NCBI GenBank assembly: GCA_028456385.1
Contig: JALNQF010000030.1
Location: 248,001 to 312,000, forward strand
Length of the DNA: 64,000 bases
DNA from: Ophiosphaerella korrae
Lineage: Eukaryota > Ascomycota > Dothideomycetes > Pleosporales > Phaeosphaeriaceae
Direction: 5' to 3'
Made by a program: the position numbers and the translations under genes. Positions 46,414 to 58,277 of the stretch are shown piece by piece; positions within the stretch are counted from its first letter, which is position 1, and each line of letters opens with the position of its first letter. The notes below the pieces were generated by a model. The model was given only the letters and a program-made list of their open reading frames with translations. It had not been told where the DNA came from and searched no databases.

Positions 46414-47997
46414 ATGCACTTGGGCAAGAGACGACTTGCGGCCGCCCTTTTGCGCTGTGCAGGCAACGGTAGAGCTTCACTCCGAATATCCTTCTCTTGT
46501 GCCTCCAGGTCCCATGCCCAGGCTGCTGCTGTCGCTCCAGCATGGCGGCCGTCTTCGGCCCTCGACGAGTGAGGACCAGGGGTGCCAGTTTGAGTGAAAC
46601 CACCAGCTGACGGGACTTCAGATGGGTGCAGCGTGAAGCTCGGCCTATAAGCTTGCGCCAGTTGACCTTCTTTGGGCGCACCCTGACAGAATCTCGACTG
46701 ATCGACTCGGCCAACTACTGCCGTCTGGAGCTCCCAACTAGGTGCACATCTCCCGCTCGCTCGTTTTGCTAGGGCTCTGCTGAAAACCTGTAGGCTCGCC
46801 CACCGTCTTCGTGATATTCAGACCCTACCATACGTTGTCGTCGCAAACCCACACCTCGCTCATGTCTACGAGTCGTACCTACGAGCCTTCGAACGCTTTC
46901 GCAGAGTACCCACAATCAGGTCGCTCGAGGACAACGAGAAATATTGTAATATCCTAGAGGAGACGCTCGTCGAGCATGCGACCGTGATACCACGACTGGC
47001 CATTGGCGTGCTCGAGGTGCGCGGCCTCATGAAGCCAGAAGCAACGGACAAGTTCATGACCACCATGCTCAGATCGGTAGGACTCCGTGCGTGCGAACCG
47101 AGTCACCTGCTGATGCAAGTAGCGTATTTCACGTCGTGTCATTGCAGAGCAACATTTGGCGCTCACCGAAACCTTCAATTCGCCCTGGCACTTCCCCAAT
47201 GCTCAGCTGCTTCACGATCAAGAGGCCGTAGGCGAGATATTCTTGCGGTGCAATGCAAAAGAGATCGTCGAAGAATGCGGCAAGACTACACAGGAGCTGG
47301 TTCGACGCGCCTACGGCCCAACCGTCCATATCCCGGAGATCAAGGTATACGGCCACCTCGATGCGACCTTCCCATATATCCTCAGCCATCTGGAGTACAT
47401 AATTGGGGAGCTGCTGCGAAATTCGATCCAAGCTGTCATTGAGCAACGCACGTCAAAAGATGCTAAGCCGCCACCGATTGAGGTCCTCATCTGCGAAACC
47501 ACACAACACGTCATTATCAGGATATCAGACCAGGGTGGGGGCATTCCCAACGAATTGCTGCCCTATCTTTGGAGTTTCAGCAAAGGCCCTCGGCGTGAAA
47601 AGAGGATGGAGAATCTTGCGAGGGTGCCAAAGCTTCTGGGAACGCTGCAGGAGTTGAAAGTAGCTGATCAAGATCTACCAAGTGATTTGCAACAGAAATT
47701 AGGCACTCGATCGAAACACGGAGACGCTGGTACCCACCAAGGCTCACTGTCTTCTCTCACGGGGCGCGCTCCGGATCTACGTTTGGGGATTGGACTGCCC
47801 ATGTCGAGACTGTACTCTGGTAAGCCCGGTGCGATGAACAGGTCAAGCCGAAACTAATAGGTACCGCAGAGTACTGGGCAGGGTCTCTCGAAATCCACAG
47901 CCTTGAAGGCTATGGCGTAGATGCCTTTTTACAAATCTCGAAGCTTGGAAACAAGAATGAACGACTGACCACACGGGCATCAATGGACGCTATATAA
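46414..47997 (+). CDS. Mitochondrial 2-oxoacid dehydrogenase kinase (PDK/BCKDK family)
   Basis: Five exons (46414-46568, 46622-46741, 46794-47076, 47123-47819, 47870-47997) encode 460 residues. The N-terminus MHLGKRRLAAALLRCAGNGR is basic and lacks acids, as in a mitochondrial presequence. The all-helical domain reads REARPISLRQLTFFGRTLTE and RLAHRLRDIQTLPYVVVANP. The GHKL ATPase domain has the N-box ELLRNSIQAVIE, G1 DQGGGIP and G2 GIGLPMSRLYS, with EYWAGSLEIHSLEGYGVDAF at the end. The family phosphorylates and shuts down the E1 subunit of pyruvate or branched-chain 2-oxoacid dehydrogenase; the WVQREARPISLRQL start makes the branched-chain type possible. Introns are 46-53 bp. The first exon was inferred from frame and splice sites and is the least certain part. 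Confidence 0.88.
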
Positions 47998-48465
47998 CCA
48001 TAAGATAAGCGAAGGGGGAAGTATTGGTCAATGAAGAATATGGATAGGAAGGTGCAATTGGAGATTCATGTGCGTCGAACCTGCCATTTCACCGTGCAAC
48101 CTGCCAGAAGGCTTAGTCAAGGACGAATCTACTCTACCGATGCCCTGAAGCCTCAGGCTGTAATCGATAACATAAATGCCTGGCTTCGCACTAATTAGAC
48201 ACCGGCAAGTTTTGGGGGACTGTAATATGGTTCACTTATGGTCATTGTGGCGAAGTGCCACTGTTCTTGCGGCAGTTGCTTCCATGGGTGCAATTTACAT
48301 AACTCTTTCGGCGCTCCACGCACCTGTCCGATCCCCTCTGCCTGCGCCTGCATCCAGCTGCCCCAGGGTCTTTTTGTCATTTCCCCTGCTGCTTGCTGGC
48401 TCTCCTTGACACTTACTTAACCCGCTTGAACAATCGACGTATTGATTATCTTCGCCAGCTGGCAT
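47998..48465. other. Intergenic, no gene seen
   Basis: 3' flank of the mitochondrial kinase gene and promoter of the next plus-strand gene. Short frames at 48176-48420 overlap and show no domain. Confidence 0.5.
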
Positions 48466-50742
48466 ATGTCATCAGATATGAACAATCTTGTGCTTGTAAG
48501 TCGCCGCGTTCACCCGCTTCTTATCGTGCTACTAACCTATTCGCAGCCTCAAATCAACACTGATGCTGATGTGGCCGGTCATGCCCATCCGCAGCCGTCT
48601 CCTGAACAACATGCAATAAACAGAGAAGATGGGCTCCAGGATCTCATATCTAAATTGCCACTGGACATCAGACTCTGTGGGCTTCTCAATGATGATCCGT
48701 CGTCAGTGAGTGGCTTCATTGTCCCTCGGGTGCGACGCTCTGCCATCAGCAATGAGTCGGTTCAGCACCTCGACATCGTCAGTTGCTGGAGAGGCCTTTC
48801 ACACGCCCAGGGGCTCGAGCTCGCTGCCTGGGAGCATCTTCTCAAGCAATGCCTCGCTTCGCAGATCGAGGAGCATTTGCAACGAGGTTTTGCGGATGAA
48901 CTAAGCAAGTACACAGGTGAGTTCCACTCTTGCACGGTTCTTTCTGCCACGGGGCCAATCAAGTGAGCTAACAGTGTCCGTTTAGATCCCAAAAACGAGG
49001 TCCTTCTAGTAGCGCGCATAGTCAAATATTTATCGGTTGGGCAGGCTCACTTGCTCAACGTTTCCATGACGCGTCTTGTCTACGACATGATTTCGCAACT
49101 GTATGCCTCACAATGTTGTGAAAAAGCTTCGCAGCAGTTTTCGTGGTCCCTCTCGGGCGGAGACTTGCCAGCCTTCGTCTACAACTTTATTCGCTTGCAG
49201 GATTGCTTCCTCCACGCACTAGGTGGGCCACACTTGTTGTTCAATCTCTCCCACTCTTACAATGGTGGAATTCTTGCGGTATCCGCCAAGCTGTCCTGGC
49301 ACCTGCCCAGGGTTGCTTTCACCGCTCTACCAGTACAGCTCTCAAATGGTGACATTTATCGCATCACTCCTCAATTCGTAGATGCGGGCATGATCACCAC
49401 TTGGAACAACGACTATCATTTCTATGAGGACGCCGTCATCTATTCTGTGTCTAAGTCGCCATTGCCCCTTGGGTGGGATGTCACACACGAGTGTTTCCAA
49501 GGACGTGTCTCCTATAAGCCCGAGGTCTGTTGCTCCTTGGAATATATCCTACCTAGACTATCTAGTGCGCTCAACTGACCAGCCTGTTTTTAGTTCCGAG
49601 ATCGAATGGCCGAAACTATCCTGGAAGCTAAGATTACAACGTCGTTTCCTTCCAACGTCAGTTTCGAACGAATCTCAAGGTATAGCATCAAGCTTGAGCT
49701 AAGTATGAGTAATGAATCTCATGGCGAGTTTCCACAAGGCCCCTCAAATAAAGACGAGCTCACCCGGTTCGCTATGCATTCGAAGGATATATATGAGCCT
49801 TCTCACTGCGTATCGGAACAGTCGCCACAAACTGCCCAATCTCCTTGCGTTCCCTCTTGTATTAACATCCCATTGTCCAAGACTAGTACCTCTGTGTCAT
49901 ATAACCCTCGACCAATTAGGAGAATGCGCCGTGCTCGAAGAGACTCGTTCGATTCACAGTCAAGGGAACTGGCAAGTCCTCAGAGGAACGATTCTCATCC
50001 AGAAAAACCATACAAGTTCGTTTTCGCTCCATCACTATTCGGTTTTGAGAGTTCTTCATCTAGTCTAGAATCGTCTTCACCCAGTAAGCGAAAAGCTCCA
50101 CACTGTCTGACTTTGTCTACCAATGTACAAGGACGATTTGCATTGGACAAGTTCGAACACCCGGATCTAGAGGCCGATATTAAACGCCGCAAATTCGAAC
50201 GCAGCGGCGGCACTGACACTTCTGTGGAAGCAGAGACCGCGGTCTCCATCTGGCAGGATGGTGGGGATGATGATTTGAACGCTCATCTGGACAATTTCAC
50301 TACTGGGCCGATGGGCGAAGCGCAATCGTCCCCCGCTGCGGAGAGTTCCTGTTGGTTCAAGAAGCTCGATGATGCCGGGCCTCGTTCAGTACCCAGGCCC
50401 TACACAGCCACACTGTCCGGCTTGAGGCAGACTATATTCCCTTGGAGGAATCGTGGAGACTGTGTTGCCCAGTCGCCGTCTGATACCAGTTCTGACGCTG
50501 TCGACGATACCAAGCCGCCCGTCAGTGCTAGCGGAACGGAATGTACTAGCGACGATACACTTTCTCAAGAGCAAATTCAACAGAACTACGAAGAGTTTGC
50601 GAAAATCAAGAAGCAGAGAGCTGATGAGAAGGCTTACTACGTTGCTACCATCCCGGGGTTCGATGGTGTTGTCAGTCCTGCCGAGGAAGACAGCAAGACA
50701 TTCGAAAGCATCTTCCTCGAAGACAGTGAGACAGAGGACTAG
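48466..50742 (+). CDS. Unidentified 695-residue fungal protein
   Basis: Four exons (48466-48495, 48547-48916, 48986-49524, 49594-50742) join in frame. The N-terminal about 370 residues look globular and helical (ELAAWEHLLKQCLASQIEEH, NEVLLVARIVKYLSVGQAHL, then beta-rich GGPHLLFNLSHSYNGGILAV). The C-terminal half is Ser/Asp-rich and probably disordered. It has basic clusters that could be nuclear localisation signals (RPIRRMRRARR, KRRKFER) and an acidic end (FLEDSETED). No signal peptide, membrane segment or catalytic motif is recognised. Exon 1 is short and the third intron has an unusual donor, GTCTGT. Intron 1 (51 bp) is in frame and stop-free, so an isoform with 17 extra residues is possible. 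I do not recognise the family. Confidence 0.75.
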
Positions 50743-51815
50743 GTGTCCGATGTCGATGGACTGAGTGAGAAGACCGTTGGTGTTTGTTTGGGGAAGTGAC
50801 TACCGTAACTAACGTTACACCATTATCATCATTCTCACACCTTGTTTGAATTCTCCGTTGGGTTATTTCCTTTTGGCTTCCGTTCACTAGTATTGTTTTG
50901 CTGGTTGTTGTATTTGATACTTCACGTCGTTACTCTTTGAATGCGCTCCGTTTTCTTGCCTTGACTTAAATCAAAACCTATATCTATTGTCTCGCGTTCA
51001 ATGACTGTCATTACGCGGCACGATACATATTGTAAAAAAGGTCATCTATTGGATTGAAGGCGTTCGGTTGCATCTTGCCCACTGCCTACACACAGAAGGT
51101 AAATCAGCGGTAAAGGGCTGAAGTTCAAGATTGTATACATGTACAGAGGGACGTAAGGATACATGTATGCTCGCATTGGTTTTTGTATTGCTACATCGCT
51201 CGAGCACAGTTAACACAGATATATCTTAATGTTTAATAGAATTGATAACCTTTGATCAATCATACTTGGTACGAAGTCGGTGAATCTGTGACGCATCGGA
51301 TTTAGGAGATAAGACCCACGTCTGCACTGAATACTAGGCCAGCCAACACTCGCGTCCAACCTCCAACCCTCCCCTTTTTGAAATGCAACCTGCTGCTTTG
51401 AGAATCATGCAGCCCGGAAATATGTTGATTGGATACGAGGCATGGGTCTGTTGTTTGCATACAGTTTGGTGACTGCAACCAAGGGTAAAGCCAGTCCTAA
51501 TATTAGTCCTAAATCCATCAGCCACTATTACGGTCGGCACAAGGGAGCGGAGTTAGAGGATATAAGGGCATGTTGCTGCATATTTAGTCCTAACTACGAC
51601 GCCATATACTACGGATTAGCCACGATTGGTGCGAGACATTGGTGGCGGAACTGCTTGTCGTTGAATTGAGATGAGCTTAGCAGACACAAAGCGTATAAAG
51701 GCAAGGTATATGCCAAATTACAGATAAGCAACACCGGGGAAAGCTTAGCTATTAATACAACTATTTTACCTAAGTTCACGACTTGACCGCTGCCTAATTT
51801 GTCTCTACTACCAAA
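50743..51815. other. Intergenic, 1.07 kb
   Basis: No supported gene. Frames at 50672-50887 (minus), 51334-51540 (minus) and 51442-51669 (plus) are short and domain-free. Around 51500-51600 there are three spaced copies of AGTCCTAA/TAGTCCTAA. The last about 100 bp is the leader of the next gene. Confidence 0.45.
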
Positions 51816-52829
51816 ATGGCCCCTTCATACGCTTCTGAGCAACCCTCCGGCTTCGATAATCAAATCAAGAACATTGCCGTAGTCGGCGCAAGTGGTACGA
51901 TAGGGACACACATTGTTTCCGCACTTCTTGCAAAAAACCAGTTCAACATTACGGCACTATCACGCGCCAATTCGAACAGTATTTTCCCCGGCAGTGTCCA
52001 AGTCGCACACATTGACTACGCTGACCCCGGCACAATCATCACTGCGCTCAAGGGTCACCATATCCTCATCATAACGCTAGCCGTCACCGTACCAAAAGAT
52101 ACTCAAGCTATCCTCCTCCACGCTGCCGCTGCTGCCAACGTCCCATGGGTCCTCACCAACGAATTCGGAATGTACAACACCGAAGCCGCCCAGCTCGAAA
52201 CTATCGGCCCATCCAAAACGCAAGATCGGGAACTCGCCGCTTCCCTTGGCCTCTCGTGGATCGGCCTGACCTGCGGCTTCTGGTACGAATATTCGCTTTG
52301 GGCCGGGTATTACGGTATCAACTGTGCGAAACGCGAAGTCACATTTTTCGACGACGGAAGCCAGAAATTAAATACGTCGACGTGGGCACAGGTTGGGCGG
52401 GGAATCGCTGCTATTATGTCGCTGCCGATTCTGCCCGAGGAAAAGGATGATGGGGAACTCACGCTGAGTACGTATCGGAATCGAATGGTTTATATTTCTT
52501 CGTTTGCGGTGTCTCAGCGGGATATGTTTGAGTCCGTTAAGAGGGTTACGGGCACTGAGGATGTTGATTGGAAGGTATCGTCGGTGCCCACGGGAGAGCG
52601 GATGGCTGAGGCGAAGGAGCAGATGAAGACGGGGAGTCGTCAGGCATTTGGGAGGCTGTTGTATACCAGGTATTTCATTGGGGGAGAAGGGTTGTTTGAG
52701 GAAAGTCACGAGTTGGAGAATGAGCGGCTGGGGCTAGAGGAAGAGGATCTGGATACGGCTACGCAGGTGGCTGTTAATTTAGGTGAGAGTGAGTGGTGGG
52801 CAAATAGTAGCTATCGTCAGGCGTTTTGA
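51816..52829 (+). CDS. NmrA-like NAD(P)-binding reductase
   Basis: A 337-residue intronless frame has a Rossmann start KNIAVVGASGTIGTHIVSAL with the GxxGxxG dinucleotide loop, then a strand ending in IDYADP and a substrate-region motif, VPWVLTNEFGMY. Length and pattern fit the NmrA/isoflavone-reductase-like atypical short-chain dehydrogenases, common in fungi both as redox sensors and as tailoring enzymes. The canonical Tyr-Lys catalytic pair is not evident, so a sensor role is possible. No cluster partner is apparent, although a zinc alcohol dehydrogenase lies 1.1 kb downstream on the other strand. No signal peptide is seen. Confidence 0.88.
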   Translation: MAPSYASEQPSGFDNQIKNIAVVGASGTIGTHIVSALLAKNQFNITALSRANSNSIFPGSVQVAHIDYADPGTIITALKGHHILIITLAVTVPKDTQAILLHAAAAANVPWVLTNEFGMYNTEAAQLETIGPSKTQDRELAASLGLSWIGLTCGFWYEYSLWAGYYGINCAKREVTFFDDGSQKLNTSTWAQVGRGIAAIMSLPILPEEKDDGELTLSTYRNRMVYISSFAVSQRDMFESVKRVTGTEDVDWKVSSVPTGERMAEAKEQMKTGSRQAFGRLLYTRYFIGGEGLFEESHELENERLGLEEEDLDTATQVAVNLGESEWWANSSYRQAF

Positions 52830-53969
52830 CAAATAGATGCTACAATAATAACATGTTCTCGAGAGAGCTTGGATACTGAGATCTATCACAAAATTCTCTC
52901 TAATAGATGTGACATTGATGAGTTTAATGTTTTGACTTTGAACAAATTACGAAATCGTGACCTGTGTCACATGCCATTTCCAGAAACGACTCAACAAGTT
53001 CACCAGCCACGATGCATGACATCATAGCTATGAAACAACAAAACTCACCAGTTCTTCACCGCCACTCATCTTCCAAGTTCGAAATTGCTTATTATGTTTA
53101 ATTCAATGTCCAGGTGAGATACAAGTAAATGGCTGCTTACCGGCCCCTATTTAATGCATGCTGTCCGCACAGCGGCAGTTGCATATCCACCACGCTAAAT
53201 CTAATTCGAAAAGTAACCTTGCAATAAATTACAGTCGGCACAACTCCAAACTCTACCGGGACACCCGAGATCCCTTGGAATATGGGGAATAAGTGCTTTT
53301 CATAGTATCGGATGCCTAGATGGAACATTTCGTGCTAAGAAGCCTGAATATATTTTCACCCTTACTCAAGCACAAGCGTCACAGGGATCATGGTCTGATG
53401 TATTTTCGCCGTAGGTGTGGGTATTTGCTTAGTGGTCTTTTCAAGCCGCGGGGCGATTCGACAGACCATGGACCGATATCAAGAGGAGGCATCTTATGCT
53501 TATGGTCAATAGCGCACAGGGTCCTATCACACCTCTGAGTGGCGCGTGGGAGGCATCAGCACACTTTGTGGGGAGTAGATTATTGGTGCGTAATGGGCAT
53601 GAAGTAAGTCTTTCTTGGAGAACAAAAAGTGTGCTTTGGCTAATTTGAAATAGCATGAGCCGATGAATCATCACTCGTCTTGCATAATCAAGGCTATCCG
53701 CGATTAACTCAACGCTGGAACGCTACCGAAATTAGGCACAAAATAAGAACCTGATAAGTCGGGGGTTGAAGTTGCGTTGGAGGTAGTGACAGCCGCAATT
53801 GACAGTACCAATGAAAGGAGAGATTCGAATGTGAATGAGCAACAGACTCTGACCCGGCGGGGCTTTGAAGTGGCTAGACAGCAACTCTAGTTCCGTAATC
53901 TCGCATCTGAATTAGAAGTCTATAGCGTGGTAAATCGGGCTAAAATCCTTTCTCAATACTCGTATACTA
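52830..53969. other. Convergent intergenic, 1.1 kb
   Basis: Between two convergent genes. Only frames under 80 codons occur (53137-53328, 53320-53538, 53441-53674), in conflicting directions. No gene or repeat is recognised. Confidence 0.5.
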
Positions 53970-55302
53970 TTACTCAAATATAATCGCCGCTTTAACGACT
54001 TCTCCCTTCCTTACAACCTCCAAACACTCCTCCCATTCTTCAACCCTGAACGTTTTGCTTACCACGCCGCCTAGCTTCAACCTCCCAGACCTCACATACT
54101 CTAGCACATGCGGGATATGCCCCATGCTACAGAAGCTCGCTAGTATTGTAACCTCATGCTCCCAGATGCGAAAAGGAGACCAAGCAATCTTGACCTTCTC
54201 ATCGTAAACTCCATATACAACAAGTTTACCGCCCTTGCATACGTAGCCAAGAGCTGCTTCAAGAACCGTAGGTGCACCTGTAGCTTCTATAACAATATCG
54301 AACCCGTATGGATTATCTGTCGCGAGTCTCTGGAATTCCTTTTGAGGGTGATCATCAGAAATAGTGATATACTCATCTGCTATTCCCATATTCCTCGCGA
54401 GATCAAGCTTGGGGCCTCCTTTGGAGGCGATAGTTAACTGTTTTCTGTGTTGGCTCTGTGCTTGAGAGGGCTAACAATGAACTCACATGAGCAGCTCCAT
54501 TCATCTTGACCAACTGCGCTAACAAAATACCCGTCGGCCCACATCCAAACAGCAAAACCCTACTCCCCACCTCGATCTGCATTCTTTCAATTCCATGCGC
54601 CGCACATGCCGCCGGTTCAACTAGCACGGCCTCAAGATCCGGAAGATCGCCAATGGGATGCACGAGTCTGGCAGGATATTTACAGTATTCTGCGAAACCG
54701 CCGGGGACGGTCGCCCCATATGCGGTCATATTGGAACATAGTAGTGGTTTGCGACGGGTACAATGGAAACAGATTTGGCATGGTTGCATAGGATCTGCTG
54801 CTACGCGGGTGCCTATGGCGAGGCCTGTCACAGAACGGCCAAGCGCGACGATTGTGCCTGTAGCCTCGTGTCCTACGTAGCGTTAGAGAGAATTACGTTT
54901 AGAAACAATGATGGCTGTTAGGTACCGGGTATCAATGGCCACTATTGTCAATGTTAACACTAGTGTTTGTGAAAAAGTCTTTGGAGGCTTACTCGTGCGA
55001 GGAATTCGCCTTTATGATAATGCAAATCCTAGGCTGAGATTAGCATATAGATTGATACATATTTTTCAATGAGACTTGCCGTTCCACAAACTCCACACGC
55101 TGATATCTTGACCTAAATAGAATCAGCTTAACACAATTCATGCTAATTTACTGCGTTGGCGTACGAGCACATCGTCGTCCTTGAGCTCTGGCAAAGTAAT
55201 CTGAACAACGGCAAACTTTTCAGCGCCCGAGTATCTAAATCCATCAGCACACGTAAAAATCAATGCATACATGATGAATCCGTCTTACTGCAAAGCCTTC
55301 AT
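53970..55302 (-). CDS. Zinc-dependent alcohol/polyol dehydrogenase (MDR family)
   Basis: Seven exons (55302-55289, 55234-55165, 55112-55080, 55028-54993, 54941-54926, 54872-54487, 54437-53970) encode 340 residues. Splicing rebuilds MKALQYSGAEKFAVVQ, the catalytic-zinc segment ISACGVCGTDLHYHKGEF, PLIPGHEATGTIVALG, the structural-zinc cysteines CQICFHCTRRKPLLC and the Rossmann loop VLLFGCGPTGILLAQL. The family oxidises alcohols or polyols such as sorbitol, xylitol or arabinitol with NAD(P). Intron 3 starts with GC rather than GT (GCAAGT...CCTAG), and exon 5 has only 16 nucleotides. The gene is unusually fragmented for its size, with four of seven exons shorter than 40 bases. Substrate cannot be read from sequence alone. 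Confidence 0.9.
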
Positions 55303-55847
55303 CGTTTTAGGCAATCCATGATGCATATCTATATCACTATTAGACAGTGCAATTCCTCCTTAAAAGCTGAGTTCCTGAAAAAAAAGCTAATATACCTTGA
55401 CGATACGCCTTTTATGTACTTGTTGGCGTGTAGACTATTCCAGTCGTACATATCGTACATATACACGTGTGTATGCGGGGTTCGGCAAACCTTCCGCGTC
55501 TAACTTCCAGACTACGCTATGAGAGTCGCACTAGAATCATTAACAACGAGTGAATTTTCGACGGTGTATTGCATCGCCTCTTTTGTTCTATGTCAACATA
55601 TATTATGCACTCGTGGATAAATGCACTGCCAGGTTCAGGTACTCTGTTGATTTTATGAAGTAAAGGGTTTTTTTACTAAGGGTTTCGAGATCAGTCTGAG
55701 GGACGAGTCGACAAGGGATTGTAATAAATAATCATATGTCTACCACTGGAAGCAAAAGAGTCTGTATTGTTCTAGGTCTGATGTCAGCTTCTCCACCGCT
55801 TCCTACATGCATCATAACGAACAGCCTGAAAGCCTCTACAATACTGC
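55303..55847. other. Promoter of the dehydrogenase and 3' flank of the GH43 gene
   Basis: AT-rich. A 115-codon frame at 55156-55503 overlaps the antisense of the dehydrogenase 5' exons and is not a gene. Nothing else is supported. Confidence 0.5.
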
Positions 55848-56876
55848 TTATGATCCCCATTTTGCCCTCAAAGCACTGATCTGCGCTGCCGTAACCGGCA
55901 ACACACTCCCATGTCTCAAATTCTTCGGCCATGCACTATTATTGCTCGCGCTCCATTTCCCACTCTTCACATCCGAGGCCTCATACGGCTTGTATCCGTC
56001 CGCACCGTAGAAGTCTAGCAAAAGATGCGCTTTGCCTACAACCTGGTTATCCCAGTACACAGCGGGCCCCTCCACGCCGCTTGCGATGACGGCGTTCGTG
56101 CCCGCCGGCCGTGTCCACGTGCCAAAGATACCATTGGTGCTGACCTCCGTAAAGACAGTTTTGGCAGACTCGTCCTTCATGAAGCGCGCGTAAGCATTGT
56201 CACCTAGGGGCAAGAATTCTAGGTCAATAATGTTAGTTGGGCTTCTATTGATATAGTCCTGCGGGCTAGAAAATGTCTTGAAGTCTTTTGTGTAAGCGTA
56301 GCGGATACGGATTGCTGATGGCGAACCCGTGTGATTGGGGTCAGATGTAGGATAGAATTTTGAGGCCCAGTGCACGAAGTACTCCTTTTTAGCTTCATCC
56401 CAGATCGCACTGGGTGCCCATACCATGCCGGCTGTGGCGTCCTCAACACTGACTAGGCGTTCATTGGTCCAAGTCGTCAGGTCTGTACTTTCCCAGACGA
56501 AAATACTGCGTGAGCCTTTGCGCTGGGCGGCATCCCAAGTTGTCTTTCCTATGTTGAGATCTGTGCCAATGATGTACCATTTCTTGCCAGCTTCGCTACC
56601 ACTGCCGGGTATGATGGATGGGTCCCGTACTCCGACAGTGCCTTTGGTTGGATTGACGACTGGTTGTCCCTTGTTGAGGACAACCATAGAGTTTGCATTA
56701 TTGCCGTTTGAGAGATAAAAATATACCGAGGGTTTATCTCCGAGGAAAAATACACCAAGATAGCCTGTGAGTGAAGGATCGGCACGTGGCAAGAGGCTGT
56801 AATCGCTGAAGTGAAAGGATTGGGTAGGGGATGCGAGAATGCTCGGCAAAAGAGCGACGAATGAGAAAAATCGCAT
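55848..56876 (-). CDS. Secreted GH43-type glycoside hydrolase
   Basis: From ATG 56876 the frame encodes 342 residues with a signal peptide (MRFFSFVALLPSILASPTQS). The five-bladed propeller fold of GH43 is suggested by GVRDPSIIPG (catalytic base Asp), IIDLEFLPLG (Asp that tunes the acid) and SGVEGPAVYW (catalytic acid Glu). Bladed repeats (SIFVWESTDLTTWTNERLV, RYAYTKDFKTFSSPQDYI) lie between. Such enzymes act outside the cell on arabinan, galactan or xylan side chains of plant walls. WAPS replaces the more usual WAPD/WAPE. The frame continues upstream to 57059 without a signal-like start, so I chose the internal Met that begins the signal peptide. Confidence 0.85.
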   Translation of the reverse strand: MRFFSFVALLPSILASPTQSFHFSDYSLLPRADPSLTGYLGVFFLGDKPSVYFYLSNGNNANSMVVLNKGQPVVNPTKGTVGVRDPSIIPGSGSEAGKKWYIIGTDLNIGKTTWDAAQRKGSRSIFVWESTDLTTWTNERLVSVEDATAGMVWAPSAIWDEAKKEYFVHWASKFYPTSDPNHTGSPSAIRIRYAYTKDFKTFSSPQDYINRSPTNIIDLEFLPLGDNAYARFMKDESAKTVFTEVSTNGIFGTWTRPAGTNAVIASGVEGPAVYWDNQVVGKAHLLLDFYGADGYKPYEASDVKSGKWSASNNSAWPKNLRHGSVLPVTAAQISALRAKWGS

Positions 56877-57413
56877 ATTGACGGTGCTGGGGGTATGAGA
56901 GGAGCGCAGAACAATACTAAAGGTACCATTAGACCTTTCCGACGCTTTTAATATTCGTCCAGCCGTAACAGCCCGAATCCCGCGCCTCAGGCCATTTAGA
57001 TCTATCGTCAACTTTAAAGGCACTATGTTCTTCTTTGGTGCACGTCGCCGGCGGCCCAATCAGTCTGAGGTAGGGAATTGTGGGGATAGTACCATTCCTC
57101 GCCTCGCGTGATACATATAGTGGCAGAAAGTGTGGGGTTATATTACGCTGCATGTGACGTTCTTACTATTCTTCCGGTATCACACAGGGGTGGTCGGTAC
57201 TTATTTTGAACGACCGGAATTTCGGGAGAAAATCGATGCGAATGCTTCAAAAGGTATAGCACCCGCTAAAAGTGTGGATGCCTTGCGAATATGATGTTGG
57301 TTAAGGAAGAGCAATTGTGGTTAGCGTTAGTGAGAGCAAGTCTCGATTAATATCATTGTACAAAATAAAACGCATCCTGCCTGACGACCTCAAACAAGAT
57401 CTTAGACCATATC
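56877..57413. other. Intergenic
   Basis: Upstream region of the GH43 gene and 3' flank of YJU2. A minus-strand frame at 56929-57153 is outside any recognised domain. Nothing else is seen. Confidence 0.5.
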
Positions 57414-58277
57414 TCAGTCGTCATCGCTATCGTAGCCTGCAACAAGCATGCCAGAAAGCTTCGAGGTCGGTGCTGGTACCTTGGCAGGCGGGGCAGCGGC
57501 CGGGACCACAGCCTTCTTCTTGATACCCAGAGCTGCGCTGAAGTTCTTCTTTTCCTTCGTCTTCTTATTAAACGCATTGGCTGTGGGCACCTCTATCGGT
57601 ATATCCATCATGTCCTCTTCAATTACTTCTTCACTAAGATCTGGCATGCTCCGATTCGCAAATGCCTGCTTTGCAGCCTCTTCATCCTCCTCTTCTTGCC
57701 GCCTTCGTCGATCGTCTGCTGGGTCAGGCTCAATATGTGTCTCAACACCGTCCCGGTCTGCTTTTTCTATCCGTGCATTTCTGGATCTGATTTCATCGAG
57801 AGCGTCCGCAATAGCCATTTCCGTCTTAGCATCCAAAACCTTAGTCTCGAGCTCCTGCATCGTATCTCGCTCTGCCTCCTCTTTCTCTATTCTATCCAAA
57901 CGCTCCTCCTCAGTCTCTTCAGCCAGTTTTGCCTCTCTCCAAGGCTCAAAGTTTCTCTTTGCGCCACGCTCGGACTCGTAGTCCATGTTCTTTGGGTCTG
58001 TCTTGAAAGTGATTTCGCCAGAGCATCGCGTGCACCGGACGTAGAAGCGAAATATGGCGATGTTGTAGTACTTCTCTTCCGTGGTCTCTTTCCGCGCATT
58101 GAATTTGCGGCCTTTATAAATGAATTCGCCGCAGTGTGTGCACTTCATTGAGAAAGGAGCCATGAGGCGGACGGTTTGCAGTTTTGGACCGGCATTCTTA
58201 GGACCTCGTTGACGGGTGATTTTCGATGGGTCGAAGTCCGGTGGATAGTACTTCGTAAGCACTTTTCGTTCAGACAT
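57414..58277 (-). CDS. YJU2/CCDC94 splicing factor
   Basis: The 287-residue frame begins MSERKVLTKYYPPDFDPSKI, the conserved N-terminus of Yju2/Cwf16. A zinc finger follows, made by CTHCGEFIYKGRKFNARKE and RCTRCSGEITFKTDPKNMD. Helical charged segments come next, and the end is GMLVAGYDSDDD. In yeast Yju2 joins the activated spliceosome and promotes the first splicing step after Prp2 action. The gene is intronless here. It is divergent from the APC6 gene, with 429 bp between start codons. Confidence 0.95.
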   Translation of the reverse strand: MSERKVLTKYYPPDFDPSKITRQRGPKNAGPKLQTVRLMAPFSMKCTHCGEFIYKGRKFNARKETTEEKYYNIAIFRFYVRCTRCSGEITFKTDPKNMDYESERGAKRNFEPWREAKLAEETEEERLDRIEKEEAERDTMQELETKVLDAKTEMAIADALDEIRSRNARIEKADRDGVETHIEPDPADDRRRRQEEEDEEAAKQAFANRSMPDLSEEVIEEDMMDIPIEVPTANAFNKKTKEKKNFSAALGIKKKAVVPAAAPPAKVPAPTSKLSGMLVAGYDSDDD

